DNA of 64,000 nt from Methylobacterium nodulans ORS 2060 (GCF_000022085.1 NC_011894.1:4517001-4581000); one strand, 5' to 3'; shown: positions 17,832-27,143, counted from the first letter of the stretch. Notes: a model not told the origin generated them from the letters alone. A program made the numbers and translations.

Positions 17832-18542
17832 TCACTCCCGCTCGCCGGTGAGGTTCAGCAGCATCTGAAACAGGTTGATGAAGTTGAGGTAGAGCGACAG
17901 CGCGCCGAACACGGCGAGCTTGTTGTTCGCCTCCTGTCCCCAATGCTCTGCGTACTGCTCCTTGATCGATTGCGTGTCGTAGGCGGTCAGGCCGACGAAG
18001 ATCACCACGCCGATGAGCGAAATCGCGAACTGCAGGGCGCTCGACGCCAGGAAGATGTTCACGAGGCTGGCGATGATGAGGCCGATCAGGCCCATCATCA
18101 GGAAGGAGCCCATCTGCGACAGGTCGCGCTTCGTCGTGTAGCCGTACAGGCTGGTCGCCCCGAACATCGCCGCCGTGATGAAGAAGGTGCGGGCGATGCT
18201 CGTCCCGGTGAAGACCAGGAAGATCGAGGCCAGCGACAGGCCCATCACGCCGCAGAAGCTCCAGAACAGGGTCTGGGCGGTGGCGGCCGAGATGTGCTCG
18301 ATGCGGAACGACAGGAACAGGATGAAGGCCAGCGGGGCCAGCATCACCACGTATTTGAGCGGCGTGCCGAACAACGGCTGGGCGATGGCCGGGGTCGAGG
18401 CCACCGCGAAGGCGACAAGGCCGGTCAGGGCGAGACCGAGCCCCATGTAGTTGTAGACCCGCAGCATGTGCTGCCGCAGGCTCGCGTCGAAGGCGACCGC
18501 GGACGAAGCCGCTCCGGTCTGCCAAGCGTAAGGCGTGTTCAT
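17832..18542 (-). CDS. Bax inhibitor-1/YccA (TMBIM) family membrane protein
   Basis: 236 residues with seven hydrophobic helices (for example VVMLAPLAFILFLSF, TLFWSFCGVMGLSLASIFLVFTG, FFITAAMFGATSLYGYTTKRDL, FAISLIGVVIFVGLTAYDTQSI) and the family hallmark TAYDTQSIKEQY near the C-terminus, whose Asp acts in the pH-sensitive di-aspartyl latch of calcium-leak homologues. Bacterial members (YbhL, YccA) are inner-membrane proteins linked to ion leak or to modulation of FtsH proteolysis. Monocistronic on the evidence of a 73-bp gap to the anti-sigma gene and its own terminator. Confidence 0.93.
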   Translation of the reverse strand: MNTPYAWQTGAASSAVAFDASLRQHMLRVYNYMGLGLALTGLVAFAVASTPAIAQPLFGTPLKYVVMLAPLAFILFLSFRIEHISAATAQTLFWSFCGVMGLSLASIFLVFTGTSIARTFFITAAMFGATSLYGYTTKRDLSQMGSFLMMGLIGLIIASLVNIFLASSALQFAISLIGVVIFVGLTAYDTQSIKEQYAEHWGQEANNKLAVFGALSLYLNFINLFQMLLNLTGERE

Positions 18543-18615
18543 GCGTCAAGATCCTCGCGTGGAACCCGCCAGAGCCGCGGGGCGGCCCGACAGGAAGGGA
18601 AACGGGGAAGGGCGA

Positions 18616-19395
18616 TCAGGGCTTGGGGGCGCCGAGCGTCGCGGCGGCCCGGCCCAAAGCCGGCTCGTCGGCTCCACCGCTCAGGGCGAAGGCCGTGTGG
18701 CCCGCCTTCCAGTAGACGGTCACGGCCTCGGCCGAGCGCGTCACCTCGGGCGCCAACGCCTCGCCGTCCTCCGTGCGGGTCGCGAACAGCGCGACCGGCC
18801 CGAGCGCGGCGGCGTCGATGGCCACCTCCACCCCCGCGCCGGAGCGGGTGGGGAAGATCTGCAGGTCGCGCACCCGCCAGTCCTGTGGCAGGTCCGGCAG
18901 GTGGATGCCGGTCGCGGCCTCGATCCCGCTGCGGTCATAGGCCGGCGTCGGCCGCAAGGACGCGACCCGGGCCCGGATCTGCGAGGCCTGCCGCGCCTGG
19001 ATCGCATCCTCCACGAAGGGGGGCGAATGCGTCGAGGCGATGGTGCCCGGCACCCCGAAGCCGCCGGTCTCGGCATGCATCAGCCAGCCGGTGCCGACGA
19101 GCAGGGCCACGACGGCGGCGCGCTGGAAGCGCTGCCCGATGCGCCGCCAGGTCAGCGCCCGGTCGAGCCGCCGCGCGGCGAGCGCGATGCGCTCGGGCAC
19201 CGGGCCCGACTGCGGGTTCGGATGCGACGGCGCGAAGGCCGCACTGAGCGCATCGCGGGTGCGCAGATCCGCCATCACGCGGGCTGCGATCCGGGGATTG
19301 GCGGCCAGATGCTCCTCGACCTCGATGCGTCGCGCGAGGTCGAGCTGGCCGTCGATATAGGCGTTCAGGTCGCTCTCGGTGATCGGGTCCATCAT
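18616..19395 (-). CDS. Anti-sigma factor (membrane-anchored), partner of the adjacent ECF sigma factor
   Basis: 259 residues. The N-terminal cytoplasmic domain (ITESDLNAYIDGQLDLARRIEVEEHLAANPRIAARVMADL) is the usual anti-sigma helix bundle; the zinc-binding HxxxCxxC motif is not seen. A single transmembrane helix lies at about 92-107 (AAVVALLVGTGWLMHA), followed by a periplasmic domain of about 150 residues with VTVYWKAGHTAFALSG near the end, typical of this anti-sigma group in alphaproteobacteria. The start overlaps the sigma-factor stop by ATGA (19392-19395), the classic arrangement for a sigma/anti-sigma pair. It should hold the sigma factor inactive until an envelope signal releases it. 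Confidence 0.88.
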   Translation of the reverse strand: MMDPITESDLNAYIDGQLDLARRIEVEEHLAANPRIAARVMADLRTRDALSAAFAPSHPNPQSGPVPERIALAARRLDRALTWRRIGQRFQRAAVVALLVGTGWLMHAETGGFGVPGTIASTHSPPFVEDAIQARQASQIRARVASLRPTPAYDRSGIEAATGIHLPDLPQDWRVRDLQIFPTRSGAGVEVAIDAAALGPVALFATRTEDGEALAPEVTRSAEAVTVYWKAGHTAFALSGGADEPALGRAAATLGAPKP

Positions 19396-19973
19396 GAGTC
19401 GAACTCCACGGACGGGCTTCCCCCCTGGACCACGCGCAGGCGCGGCGGGGAGCGCGGCGTCTCGGGTTCCGCGGACGGCAGGCGGCCCTGTCCGTTCTCG
19501 AAATTGCGCAAGGCCGCCCGCCCCCGCCCGAGGCGCGACATCAGCGTCCCGATCGGGATGCCGAGGACGTCGGCGGCTTCCTGGTAGGCCATGCCCTCGA
19601 TGGTCACGAGGTGGAGGGCGGCCCGCTGCTCCTCCGGCAGCCGGGAGAAGGCCTCGCGGATCTGCGCGAGGCGCACGTGGCTGTCCTGGGCCGGCGGCAC
19701 CGCCTCGTCGGCGAGGTGCTCCAGCGTATCGGCGTAGCGTGCCTCGACCTGCCGCCGGCGCTGGCCGTCGATGAAGGCGTTGTGCAGCACCGTCATCAGC
19801 CAGGTGCGCAGGTTGGTTCCGCTCTTCAGCGCCCCCTGGTGCTCCAGGGCGCGCAGCAGCGCATCGTGCACGAGGTCGTCGGCCTGGGTCGCGTCGCGGG
19901 TCAGGGCGCGCGCATAGCGGCGCAGCGGCACGATCAGATCCACGACGTCGAGGCGTTTGCGAGGTCTCATCAT
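19392..19973 (-). CDS. ECF RNA polymerase sigma factor
   Basis: 193 residues. Region 2 (IVPLRRYARALTRDATQADDLVHDALLRALEH, then TNLRTWLMTVLHNAFIDGQRRR) binds core polymerase and the -10 element; region 4 (LPEEQRAALHLVTIEGMAYQEAADVLGIPIGTLMSRLGRGRAALR) has the helix-turn-helix for -35 recognition. No extra regulatory domain. A Pro/Arg tail follows. Two tandem ATGs (19973, 19970) are possible starts; no good ribosome site precedes either. It lies 58 bp after ggt on the same strand and is coupled to its anti-sigma factor. Confidence 0.93.
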   Translation of the reverse strand: MMRPRKRLDVVDLIVPLRRYARALTRDATQADDLVHDALLRALEHQGALKSGTNLRTWLMTVLHNAFIDGQRRRQVEARYADTLEHLADEAVPPAQDSHVRLAQIREAFSRLPEEQRAALHLVTIEGMAYQEAADVLGIPIGTLMSRLGRGRAALRNFENGQGRLPSAEPETPRSPPRLRVVQGGSPSVEFDS

Positions 19974-20031
19974 CCGGACGGTTCGAGAGGGCTCCTGATG
20001 AATGAACGGCTCGGCCGGGCCGAATAATCCC

Positions 20032-21783
20032 TCACGGGCCGTCCGCCAGGGTGCCGCGCTGGCGCGGGTCGGCGGCGCCCGCCCAGCCGCCGGGCACGGC
20101 CATGATGGAACTCGCCGAGCCGGAGGTCGATCCCACCACCACCCGGTGGCCGCGGGCCCGCAGGAGCGCGAGGGTGTCGGGCGACAGGCCGGTTTCGACC
20201 AAGAGCGCATCCGGTCGCCACTGGTGATGCACCCGCGGCGCCGCCACCGCCTCGGCGAGGTTGAGCCCGAAATCGAGGACGCCCGTGACGACCTGCAGGA
20301 CCGTCGAGATGATGCGGCTGCCGCCCGGGCTGCCGGTGACGAGGAGGAGCCGCCCGTCCCGGAACACGAAGGCGGGCGTCATGCTCGACAGCGGGCGCGC
20401 GCCCGGCGCCACCGCGTTCGCCGCGCCGCCGACGAGGCCGTAGGCGTTCTGCGCCCCGGGCTTGGCGGAAAAGTCGTCCATCTCGTTGTTGAGGAGCACG
20501 CCCGTGCCCGCGGCGACGAGGCCGAGCCCGTAGGAGAAATTCAGCGTGGTGGTGTTGGCGACCGCATTGCCGTCGCGGTCGACCACCGAATAGTGGGTGG
20601 TCTGGTCGGGCTCGAAGGGCAGGGGGTCGCCCGCCTGAACCGCATCGGCCGGCCGGGCGCGGGCGGGATCGATGCGCGCGCGTAAGGCGTCCGCATAGGC
20701 CTTGGCGGTCAGCCCCGTCACCGGCATGCGGACCCGGTCCGGATCGCCGAGAAAGGCCGCCCGGTCGGCATAGGCCTGCTTCATCGCCTCCGCCAGGATG
20801 TGGATCGCCTCCGCGCTGCCCGCGCCCATCGCCGCGAGATCGTAGCCTTCGAGGATGTTGAGGATCTCGATGAGGTGCACGCCGCCGGAACTCGGCGGCG
20901 GCATCGCCACGATGGCGTTGCCCCGGTAGGTGCCGCGCACGGGCTCGCGAAGCGCCACCCGGTAGGCCGCGAGGTCGTCCTCCGTCATCACGCCGCCCGC
21001 CTCCCGCACCGCCGCGACGATCCGCCGGGCGATCTCGCCCGTGTAGAAGGCGTCCGGCCCGGTCTCGGCGATGCGCCGCAGCGTCCCGGCGAGATCCGGC
21101 TGCACGAGGCGCTGGCCCCAGGCGAAAGGCTTGTCGCCGTTGAAGAACACGGCGCGGCTCGACGGCCAGCGCCCGAGCCGCCCGGCGGCCCGCGGCAGCG
21201 AATCCGCCAGATCCGCCTCCACCGTGATCCCGTCGCGGGCCAGCGCCTCGGCGGGTGCGATCAGGTCGGCGAGGCTGAAGCGGCCTGAGCCGTAGCGGGA
21301 CAGGGCCTCGGCCATGCCGCGGACGGTGCCCGGCACCCCGACGGCCTTGCCGGTGGCGGTCGAAAGCCTCGGATCGGGCTCGCCATCGGGGCCGAGGAAG
21401 AGGTCGCGGGTCGCAGCTTTGGGGGCCGTCTCGCGGTAGTCGATCGCGATGGTCTCGTTGCGGGCGGCGAGATGCACCAGCATGAAGCCGCCGCCGCCGA
21501 GATTGCCCGCCCGCGGCAGGGTCACGGCGAGGGCGAAGCCCACCGCCACCGCCGCATCCACCGCATTGCCGCCCCGCCGCAGGATGTCGACGCCGATCCG
21601 CGTCGCCCGCGCCTCCTGGGAGGCCACCATGCCGTGGGGCGCGAAGGCCGGCAGCAGCCGCGCCGTGTCCGACTGGATCGCGCCCGCTCCCGGCATCCCG
21701 GGCGGGGCGCCCTGCGCCGCGGCCGGGGCCGGGGCGGCGAGCGTAAGGGCGACGAGGAGCGCGAGGACGCGGCGCAGCGGCAT
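20032..21783 (-). CDS. ggt: Gamma-glutamyltransferase / glutathione hydrolase
   Basis: 583 residues made as a precursor with signal peptide (MPLRRVLALLVALTLAAPAPAAA). The N-terminal nucleophile is Thr395 in QTTHYSVVDRDGNAVANTTTLNFSYG, where self-cleavage gives the large and small subunits. The conserved GGNAVDAAVA, GNLGGGGFM, PPPSSGGVHL and SPGGSRIIS (oxyanion glycines) are present. It hydrolyses or transfers the gamma-glutamyl group of glutathione and related compounds in the periplasm, releasing glutamate and Cys-Gly. Upstream of the ECF sigma gene on the same strand; divergent from the LysE-type exporter. Confidence 0.96.
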   Translation of the reverse strand: MPLRRVLALLVALTLAAPAPAAAQGAPPGMPGAGAIQSDTARLLPAFAPHGMVASQEARATRIGVDILRRGGNAVDAAVAVGFALAVTLPRAGNLGGGGFMLVHLAARNETIAIDYRETAPKAATRDLFLGPDGEPDPRLSTATGKAVGVPGTVRGMAEALSRYGSGRFSLADLIAPAEALARDGITVEADLADSLPRAAGRLGRWPSSRAVFFNGDKPFAWGQRLVQPDLAGTLRRIAETGPDAFYTGEIARRIVAAVREAGGVMTEDDLAAYRVALREPVRGTYRGNAIVAMPPPSSGGVHLIEILNILEGYDLAAMGAGSAEAIHILAEAMKQAYADRAAFLGDPDRVRMPVTGLTAKAYADALRARIDPARARPADAVQAGDPLPFEPDQTTHYSVVDRDGNAVANTTTLNFSYGLGLVAAGTGVLLNNEMDDFSAKPGAQNAYGLVGGAANAVAPGARPLSSMTPAFVFRDGRLLLVTGSPGGSRIISTVLQVVTGVLDFGLNLAEAVAAPRVHHQWRPDALLVETGLSPDTLALLRARGHRVVVGSTSGSASSIMAVPGGWAGAADPRQRGTLADGP

Positions 21784-21899
21784 GGGACGGGCCTCCTGCC
21801 GTCAAGGTGGGGCTGCCCCGGCCCGCCTCAACCCTCGGCTTGCGCCGGGGCGGCGGCCTGGGGCATGTGGGCCCGTGAGGGCTCACCCGGAGCGCTGCC

Positions 21900-22535
21900 A
21901 TGAGCTTTCTTCCCGATACCCCGACGCTCGTCGCCTATCTGGCGGCCTGCCTCGTCCTTTTCGTCACGCCGGGGCCGGATATGAGCCTCATGCTCGCCCG
22001 CACCATCGGGGCCGGCCGCCGGGCCGGCATCGCGACGGTGCTCGGCACCAGCGTCGGCACCCTCGGTCACACGCTGGCAGCGGCGTTCGGCGTCTCGGCG
22101 CTGCTCGCCGCCTCGGCCACGGCCTTCCTGGTACTCAAGCTGGTGGGGGCCCTCTATCTCGCGTGGCTCGCGCTGGATGCCCTGCGGCACGGCTCGGCGC
22201 TTCGTGTGCGCGCCGAGCGGATGCAGGGCGGGGTCTGGCGCACCTTCTGGACCGGGGTCGGCGTCAACCTGACCAACCCGAAGGTCGTGCTGTTCTTCAT
22301 CACCTTCCTGCCGCAATTCGTGCGCGCCGATGCGCCGAACCCGACCGGCCAGCTCGCCTTCCTGGGCGTCGCCTTCGTGGGGCTGACGCTGCCGCTCGGG
22401 ATCCTGCTGGTGCTCGGAGCGGAGCGGGTCACCGGCGCGTTGCAGGCCCGGCCGCGGGTGCTGCGGGCGATGGACTGGCTGTTTGCCGGGATGTTCGGTG
22501 CCTTCGCGGCGCGCATCCTGGCGACGGCGCGGTGA
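21900..22535 (+). CDS. LysE/RhtB-family amino-acid exporter
   Basis: 211 residues, about six transmembrane helices. Hallmarks: LVLFVTPGPDMSLMLARTIGAGRRAGIATVLGTSVGTLGHTLAAAFGVSALL at the N-terminus and GVGVNLTNPKVVLFFITFLPQF mid-protein. The family exports amino acids such as lysine, threonine or homoserine lactone, driven by proton motive force; substrate not predictable. Divergent from ggt across a 116-bp region. Confidence 0.92.
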   Translation: MSFLPDTPTLVAYLAACLVLFVTPGPDMSLMLARTIGAGRRAGIATVLGTSVGTLGHTLAAAFGVSALLAASATAFLVLKLVGALYLAWLALDALRHGSALRVRAERMQGGVWRTFWTGVGVNLTNPKVVLFFITFLPQFVRADAPNPTGQLAFLGVAFVGLTLPLGILLVLGAERVTGALQARPRVLRAMDWLFAGMFGAFAARILATAR

Positions 22536-22570
22536 GCGGATCCACGCCGCCCTGCGGCATCTAAATAGAA

Positions 22571-22804
22571 ACGACGTGGGTGGAAGCCGCCCCGCTCCTC
22601 ATGCTGAGGTGCTTGCGCAGCAAGCCTCGAAGCACGCCTGACCGGTGCTCCCATCCACCAGAGCCTCGGACCAGCGCTCAGGCGTGCTTCGAGGCTGCGC
22701 GATCTTCGATCGCCCAGCACCTCAGCATGAGGGCCGGTGGGACTGCCCCAGGCGGGAGCGCTCGGTCAGCCATGGTTTCATCCGCGAGGGTCGGTTGCGC
22801 CGGC
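22571..22804. repeat. Dispersed palindromic repeat, copy 1
   Basis: Begins ACGACGTGGGTGGAAGCCGC. Contains CCTCATGCTGAGGTGC (22598-22613) and its inverted partner GCACCTCAGCATGAGG (about 22719-22734), enclosing a second inverted pair (CTCGAAGCACGCCTGA / TCAGGCGTGCTTCGAG). The right flank GGGAGCGCTCGGTCAGCC...GGTTTCATCCG...GGTCGG is nearly repeated in copy 2 at 26989-27136. It fills the gap between the LysE gene and the convergent gene at 22818. Probably a REP/MITE-like element; no open reading frame. Confidence 0.8.
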
Positions 22805-22817
22805 GTCGGACGAAGGC

Positions 22818-23333
22818 TCAGCGCCGGCCGGGCAGCGCCATCGGGGCCGGCGGGCGGCCCGCAGAGCAGCCGGCGACGAGCCAGTAGGCCAGCCCGGCCG
22901 CCGCGCCCGCGACGAACAGCAGCGCGGTGACGCGGCCCTCCGCGATCCCGCTCGGCCCCGCCGCGCCCGCCGCACGGGTGCCGCGCATCAGCCAGGGCAG
23001 GAGGGCGGTGAGGAAGCCGGTCGCGCCCGCGTACCAGGCGAGGGAGCGCCAGCCGAGCACCTCGCCGACGACCGCGTTGAGGGCCGGCGGCACGGCGAGC
23101 AGCAGCAGCAGCGCACGGCCGACATCCAGGACAGCCTCGACCATGCCGGCATCCGGCGGATAGCCCGCCGCGAGTTCCGACCATATCGCCTCGATGCCGT
23201 AGAGGCCGAGCTGGCCGATGAGGTCGCGCAGCACCGGATCGGCGAGCGTGCCGATCCCGAGCAGGGCGGCGCCGGCCGGAATCGCCAGCAGCAGCGCGAA
23301 GCCCATGACCAGGAGGCGGCCGATCAGGCGCAT
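22818..23333 (-). CDS. Small integral membrane protein of unknown function next to rlmN
   Basis: 171 residues with hydrophobic segments at about 5-27 (GRLLVMGFALLLAIPAGAALLG), 68-88 (ALLLLLAVPPALNAVVGEVLG), 96-113 and 136-154 (ALLFVAGAAAGLAYWLVAG). I do not recognise the family. It starts 15 bp after the rlmN stop, so it is probably co-transcribed with rlmN. Its 3' end is 14 bp from the dispersed repeat. Confidence 0.75.
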   Translation of the reverse strand: MRLIGRLLVMGFALLLAIPAGAALLGIGTLADPVLRDLIGQLGLYGIEAIWSELAAGYPPDAGMVEAVLDVGRALLLLLAVPPALNAVVGEVLGWRSLAWYAGATGFLTALLPWLMRGTRAAGAAGPSGIAEGRVTALLFVAGAAAGLAYWLVAGCSAGRPPAPMALPGRR

Positions 23334-23348
23334 GGGGCCGGCCCGAAC

Positions 23349-24644
23349 TCAGTCGTCGTCCACCGCGCCGTACACGCCCTCGGCGCCGATGCCGTCCTCC
23401 AGCATCAGCCGGGCGCGGGCGCGCAGCTTCTCGGTCTCGCTCTTCAGCTGGCCGCAGGCGGCCAGGATGTCCCGGCCCCGCGGGGTGCGCACCGGCGAGG
23501 CGTAGCCGGCATTGAACACGATCTCGGAGAAGCGCTCGATCCGCTCCCAATCCGAGCATTCGTAGGACGAGCCGGGCCAGGGATTGAACGGAATCAGGTT
23601 GATCTTGGCCGGGATGCCCTTGAGCAGCCGCACGAGCTCGCGCGCCTCGGCATCCGAGTCGTTCACGCCCTTGAGCATCACGTATTCGAAGGTGATGCGC
23701 CGGGCGTTCGAGACGCCCGGGTAGTTCCGGCAGGCGTCGAGGAGCTCGCGGATCGGATATTTGCGGTTGAGCGGAACCAGGACGTTGCGCAGGTCGTCGC
23801 GCACCGCATGCAGCGAGATCGCCAGCATCGCGTTCGCGTCGATGCCGAGCCGCTCGAATTGCGGCACCACGCCCGAGGTCGAGACGGTGATGCGGCGGCG
23901 CGAGAGGCCGAGGCCCTCGTTGTCGCTCATCACGCCGATCGCGTCGATGACGTTGTCGACGTTGTAGAGCGGCTCGCCCATGCCCATGAAGACGACGTTG
24001 GAGACGAAGCGCGAGCCGTCGACGGGCACGAAGGTGCCCTTGGGCGGGCTCTGGCCGGGCCAGTCGCCGAGCCGGTCGCGGGCGACGACGAGCTGCGCGG
24101 TGATCTCCTGGGCCGACAGGTTGCGCACGAGGCGCTGCGTGCCGGTGTGGCAGAACGAGCAGGTCAGGGTGCAGCCGACCTGGGACGAGACGCAGAGCGT
24201 GCCGCGGTCGTTCGCCGGGATATAGACGCACTCGATCTCGGCGCCGCGATTGTGGTCGTGGCGGCCGGTCGGCGGCATGCGCAGCAGCCACTTGCGGGTG
24301 CCGTCGCGCGAGACCTGCTCGCTTACCACCTCGGGCCGGTCGAGGGTGTAGACCTGCTCAAGCTCGGCCTTCAGCGCCTTGCCGACATTGGTCATGGCCT
24401 CGAAGGAGGAGGCGCCGCGCACGTTGATCCAGTGCCAGAGCTGGCCGGTGCGCATGCGCTGCTCGCGCTCGGGCACGCCGATCGCCGCGAGGCGCTCGCG
24501 CAGCGCGTTGCGCGTCAGGCCGACCAGGGACGGCCGGCCCGTCGCCACCATCGCCTCGGGGCGCACCTCGGGCGTCTTCTCGATGAGGGGAGAGGAACCG
24601 GCGCGGCGCTCGGGCCGCGCGGTGTCGAGGGACGCCGTCGCCAT
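23349..24644 (-). CDS. rlmN: Dual-specificity 23S rRNA (A2503)/tRNA (A37) C2-methyltransferase RlmN
   Basis: 431 residues, slightly long because of a ~35-residue N-terminal extension. Radical-SAM enzyme that methylates C2 of A2503 in 23S rRNA and A37 in some tRNAs. The 4Fe-4S cluster Cys are C158, C162 and C165 in [25 protein letters not shown] and [10 protein letters not shown] bind SAM; the C-terminal DILAACGQL holds the Cys that forms the transient methyl-enzyme/disulphide. LWHWINVRG at about 70 is the family N-terminal motif. Follows the IalB gene by 91 bp on the same strand. Confidence 0.97.
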   Translation of the reverse strand: MATASLDTARPERRAGSSPLIEKTPEVRPEAMVATGRPSLVGLTRNALRERLAAIGVPEREQRMRTGQLWHWINVRGASSFEAMTNVGKALKAELEQVYTLDRPEVVSEQVSRDGTRKWLLRMPPTGRHDHNRGAEIECVYIPANDRGTLCVSSQVGCTLTCSFCHTGTQRLVRNLSAQEITAQLVVARDRLGDWPGQSPPKGTFVPVDGSRFVSNVVFMGMGEPLYNVDNVIDAIGVMSDNEGLGLSRRRITVSTSGVVPQFERLGIDANAMLAISLHAVRDDLRNVLVPLNRKYPIRELLDACRNYPGVSNARRITFEYVMLKGVNDSDAEARELVRLLKGIPAKINLIPFNPWPGSSYECSDWERIERFSEIVFNAGYASPVRTPRGRDILAACGQLKSETEKLRARARLMLEDGIGAEGVYGAVDDD

Positions 24645-24735
24645 CAGGAAACCTTCGGCAGGAAATCTCTGGAATGCAGGTTTCCGTCGATATAGGCGCT
24701 TTGCGGCCGAAACGCGAATACGGGGAAGTCGCCCC

Positions 24736-25347
24736 CTACTTGCACTCCTCGCGGGTGCGCTTGAGCGCGTCCCCGAACCCGTCGAGGCTGTACTCGTCGG
24801 TCGAGGCGTTGCCCCGCTGCGAGACGGCCTTCACGATGACCTTCTTGCCCCGGTTCATCTCGTTGACGACGCGGCCTTCCTCGGCCGGGTTCTGCAGCCA
24901 CGCATTCGTGCCCTTCACCACCAGGGCGTAGCGGGCGGCGCCGATGGCGAGCGACGGGTCGTTGGCCGCCGAGGGCGTGGGCACGGCGGCGTTGGCGGCC
25001 GCGGTCTCGGTGCCGGCCCCCGTCTGGTTGCTGCCGGGCTTCGGCGCGAAGCCCATCATCAGGGCGATCTCGTTCGACACCCGCTCGCCCTTTCGCACGG
25101 TCACGAACAGGTAGGCGGCGTCTCGCTTGAGGCTCTTCGGCAGGCGGGCCTGGGGCTGGCTGATCGCGTAGCAGATCCGGCTCCTGCCTTCGCCGGCCGC
25201 GAAGACGTTCCAGGATCCGAAGCTGCCGATCGGGCTCGCCTGCAGGTTCGGCGGCGCCGAGGCCTCGGGCTTGGCCTTTGGCCTGGCGAGGGCCGGAGCG
25301 GCCGCGAGGAGGGAGAGGGCGAGGACGGGAAGGAGGGCGCGACTCAT
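24736..25347 (-). CDS. Invasion-associated locus B (IalB) family protein, secreted
   Basis: 203 residues with a signal peptide ([23 protein letters not shown]). The mature part has the IalB pattern: [104 protein letters not shown]. In Bartonella IalB contributes to erythrocyte invasion; in free-living alphaproteobacteria it is a periplasmic/outer-membrane protein of unknown role, and the neighbourhood of rlmN is a common location. Confidence 0.9.
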   Translation of the reverse strand: MSRALLPVLALSLLAAAPALARPKAKPEASAPPNLQASPIGSFGSWNVFAAGEGRSRICYAISQPQARLPKSLKRDAAYLFVTVRKGERVSNEIALMMGFAPKPGSNQTGAGTETAAANAAVPTPSAANDPSLAIGAARYALVVKGTNAWLQNPAEEGRVVNEMNRGKKVIVKAVSQRGNASTDEYSLDGFGDALKRTREECK

Positions 25348-25581
25348 ACGGGGATCCTACGCATCATTCCGCGGTGTGTCCTGCGGTTCGCAGAAGGATG
25401 GAGGCGAAATCAAGGGCCCGATGTGGCGGCGGCGGTGCTTGCGCCCGTTCGGTCCCCGCCCGCGACCGGAAACCCGGGCCGTGTATTCCGGGAAGGCGTT
25501 GGCGAATTGCTGCAGTGCAGGAATGACCCCGACCGGCGCTTGAGGCATGGTCCCGCCGCGATCCCCCGGAGCGGATACCGC

Positions 25582-26616
25582 ATGACAGCCCTGCCCGAGA
25601 CCATCCCGGTGCGCGAGGCGCATCGCTTCCCCACCGCAGCGCTGGAGGCCTTCCTGGCCGGGCAGGGGCAGGGACGCCTCACCGACCTGCGGCAGATGCG
25701 GGGCGGACAATCGAACCCGACCTTCCTGATCGTGACGGAGACGGGCGAATACGTGCTGCGCAAGCAGCCGCCCGGCAAGCTGCTGCCCTCCGCCCACGCG
25801 GTCGACCGGGAGTTCCGGGTCCTACAGGCCCTGTCCCGCACCGACGTGCCAGTGCCCCGGGCGGTCGCCTTCTGCGCCGACCCGGCGGTGATCGGCACGC
25901 CCTTCTATCTGATGGAGCGGCTGCAGGGCCGGGTGTTCTGGGACCCGGCCCTGCCGGAGCTTCCCCGCGAGGAGCGCGCGCCGATCTACTTCGCCATGAA
26001 CGAGGCGCTGGCGCGCCTGCACCGTGTCGATCCGGCGGCCATCGGCCTCTCGGATTTCGGCCGGGCGGGAAATTATTTCCGCCGCCAGATCGAGCGTTGG
26101 TCGGGCCAGTGGGCGGCCTCGAAGACCCGCGAGAACCCGGCGATCGACCATCTCGCCGCCTGGCTTCCCGCCCATATCCCGGAGGATGACGAGACCCGGA
26201 TCTGCCACGGCGATTTCCGGCTTGACAACATGATCTTCCACCCAAGCGAGGCGCGGGTGATCGGCATCATCGACTGGGAACTGGCGACGCTCGGGCATCC
26301 GCTCGCCGACCTCGCCTATAACTGCATCGCCTACAATACCGACCCGACGGTCTATCGCGGCATCCGCGGGCGCGACCTCGACGCGCTCGGCATCCCGAGC
26401 CAGGAGGCCTATGTGCGCCGCTACTGCGAGCGCACCGGGCGCCGCGACGGCATCACGTCCTTCCACCTCGCCTTCGCGCTGTTCCGCCTCGCGGTGATCC
26501 TCGAAGGCGTGCTCGCCCGCGCCAAGGCCGGCAACGCATCGAGCGCGGATGCGAGCGAGAAGGGGGCGCTCGGGATCGCGCTCGCCGAGCGCGGCTGGGA
26601 ACTGGCGCGGGGCTGA
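25582..26616 (+). CDS. Phosphotransferase family protein (APH/choline-kinase fold)
   Basis: 344 residues with the aminoglycoside-phosphotransferase kinase fold: nucleotide loop MRGGQSNPTFLIVTETGEYVLRKQPPGKLL, the hinge LMERLQGRVF, catalytic loop ICHGDFRLDNMIFH (HGDxxxxN) and metal-binding IGIIDWELATLGHPLADLAY (DxE). This subgroup (the ACAD10/11-like phosphotransferases) is often encoded beside acyl-CoA dehydrogenases and probably phosphorylates a hydroxyacyl-CoA rather than an antibiotic. No dehydrogenase is adjacent here, so the substrate is open. Confidence 0.9.
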   Translation: MTALPETIPVREAHRFPTAALEAFLAGQGQGRLTDLRQMRGGQSNPTFLIVTETGEYVLRKQPPGKLLPSAHAVDREFRVLQALSRTDVPVPRAVAFCADPAVIGTPFYLMERLQGRVFWDPALPELPREERAPIYFAMNEALARLHRVDPAAIGLSDFGRAGNYFRRQIERWSGQWAASKTRENPAIDHLAAWLPAHIPEDDETRICHGDFRLDNMIFHPSEARVIGIIDWELATLGHPLADLAYNCIAYNTDPTVYRGIRGRDLDALGIPSQEAYVRRYCERTGRRDGITSFHLAFALFRLAVILEGVLARAKAGNASSADASEKGALGIALAERGWELARG

Positions 26617-26665
26617 GACCCGGCGCCTCGTCCGGCGAAGCGGGATTCGCGCGTCGGACGATGCC

Positions 26666-26863
26666 CTAGGCGGCGGCGCTGCCCTTGCGGCTGAGCCGCC
26701 GCCGCAGGCGGTTGACGCCGTAGATCGTCGCGAGCCGCAGGCGGGCGGTGCGCACCGGCGCGTCGACCCGCTCGGCCTGAGCCTCGGCGATGATCCGCAA
26801 GGCTTCCGCGACGGAACGTTCGAGCTCGGTCTCTTCCGAAGCGGCCGCTTGGCGCTCCTGCAT
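26666..26863 (-). CDS. Small hypothetical protein
   Basis: 65 residues: an acidic N-terminal helix (ASEETELERSVAEALRIIAEAQAER) and a strongly basic C-terminal half (VRTARLRLATIYGVNRLRRRLSRKGS). No family recognised. A good ribosome site (GGGGAG, about 7 nt before the ATG) supports it as a real gene. It converges on the phosphotransferase gene, and its upstream side holds copy 2 of the dispersed repeat. Confidence 0.6.
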   Translation of the reverse strand: MQERQAAASEETELERSVAEALRIIAEAQAERVDAPVRTARLRLATIYGVNRLRRRLSRKGSAAA

Positions 26864-26988
26864 CGGATCACTCCCCGTATTCTTGCTTGGGTTGCGACCT
26901 GACCAGCCGATTCGGGCGAGGGCGGGGCTGGAGCGTGACCCTTCCGCAACGATCCAGTGGGAAATCGGAGGCGCCGAAGTCGAAACCG

Positions 26989-27136
26989 ACGTGCCTGGAA
27001 GCCGCTCCTCAACTCATGCTGAGGTGCAGGCGATCGAAGATCGCACGGAGCACCTCAGCATGAGGGCCGGGGTTGGCCGCCATGGGAGGGAGCGCTCAGT
27101 CAGCCGGTTTCGTCCGTCGGGGTCGGCCCGGCCGGC
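26989..27136. repeat. Dispersed palindromic repeat, copy 2
   Basis: Begins CCGACGTGCCTGGAAGCCGC. Carries CTCATGCTGAGGTGC (27018-27032) and the inverted GCACCTCAGCATGAG (about 27050-27064), enclosing CGATCGAAGATCGC, then GGGAGCGCTCAGTCAGCCGGTTTCGTCCG and GGTCGG as in copy 1. Shorter than copy 1 because the inner inverted pair is missing. It ends 8 bp before the MarR stop codon. Confidence 0.8.
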
Positions 27137-27143
27137 AGCGAAC

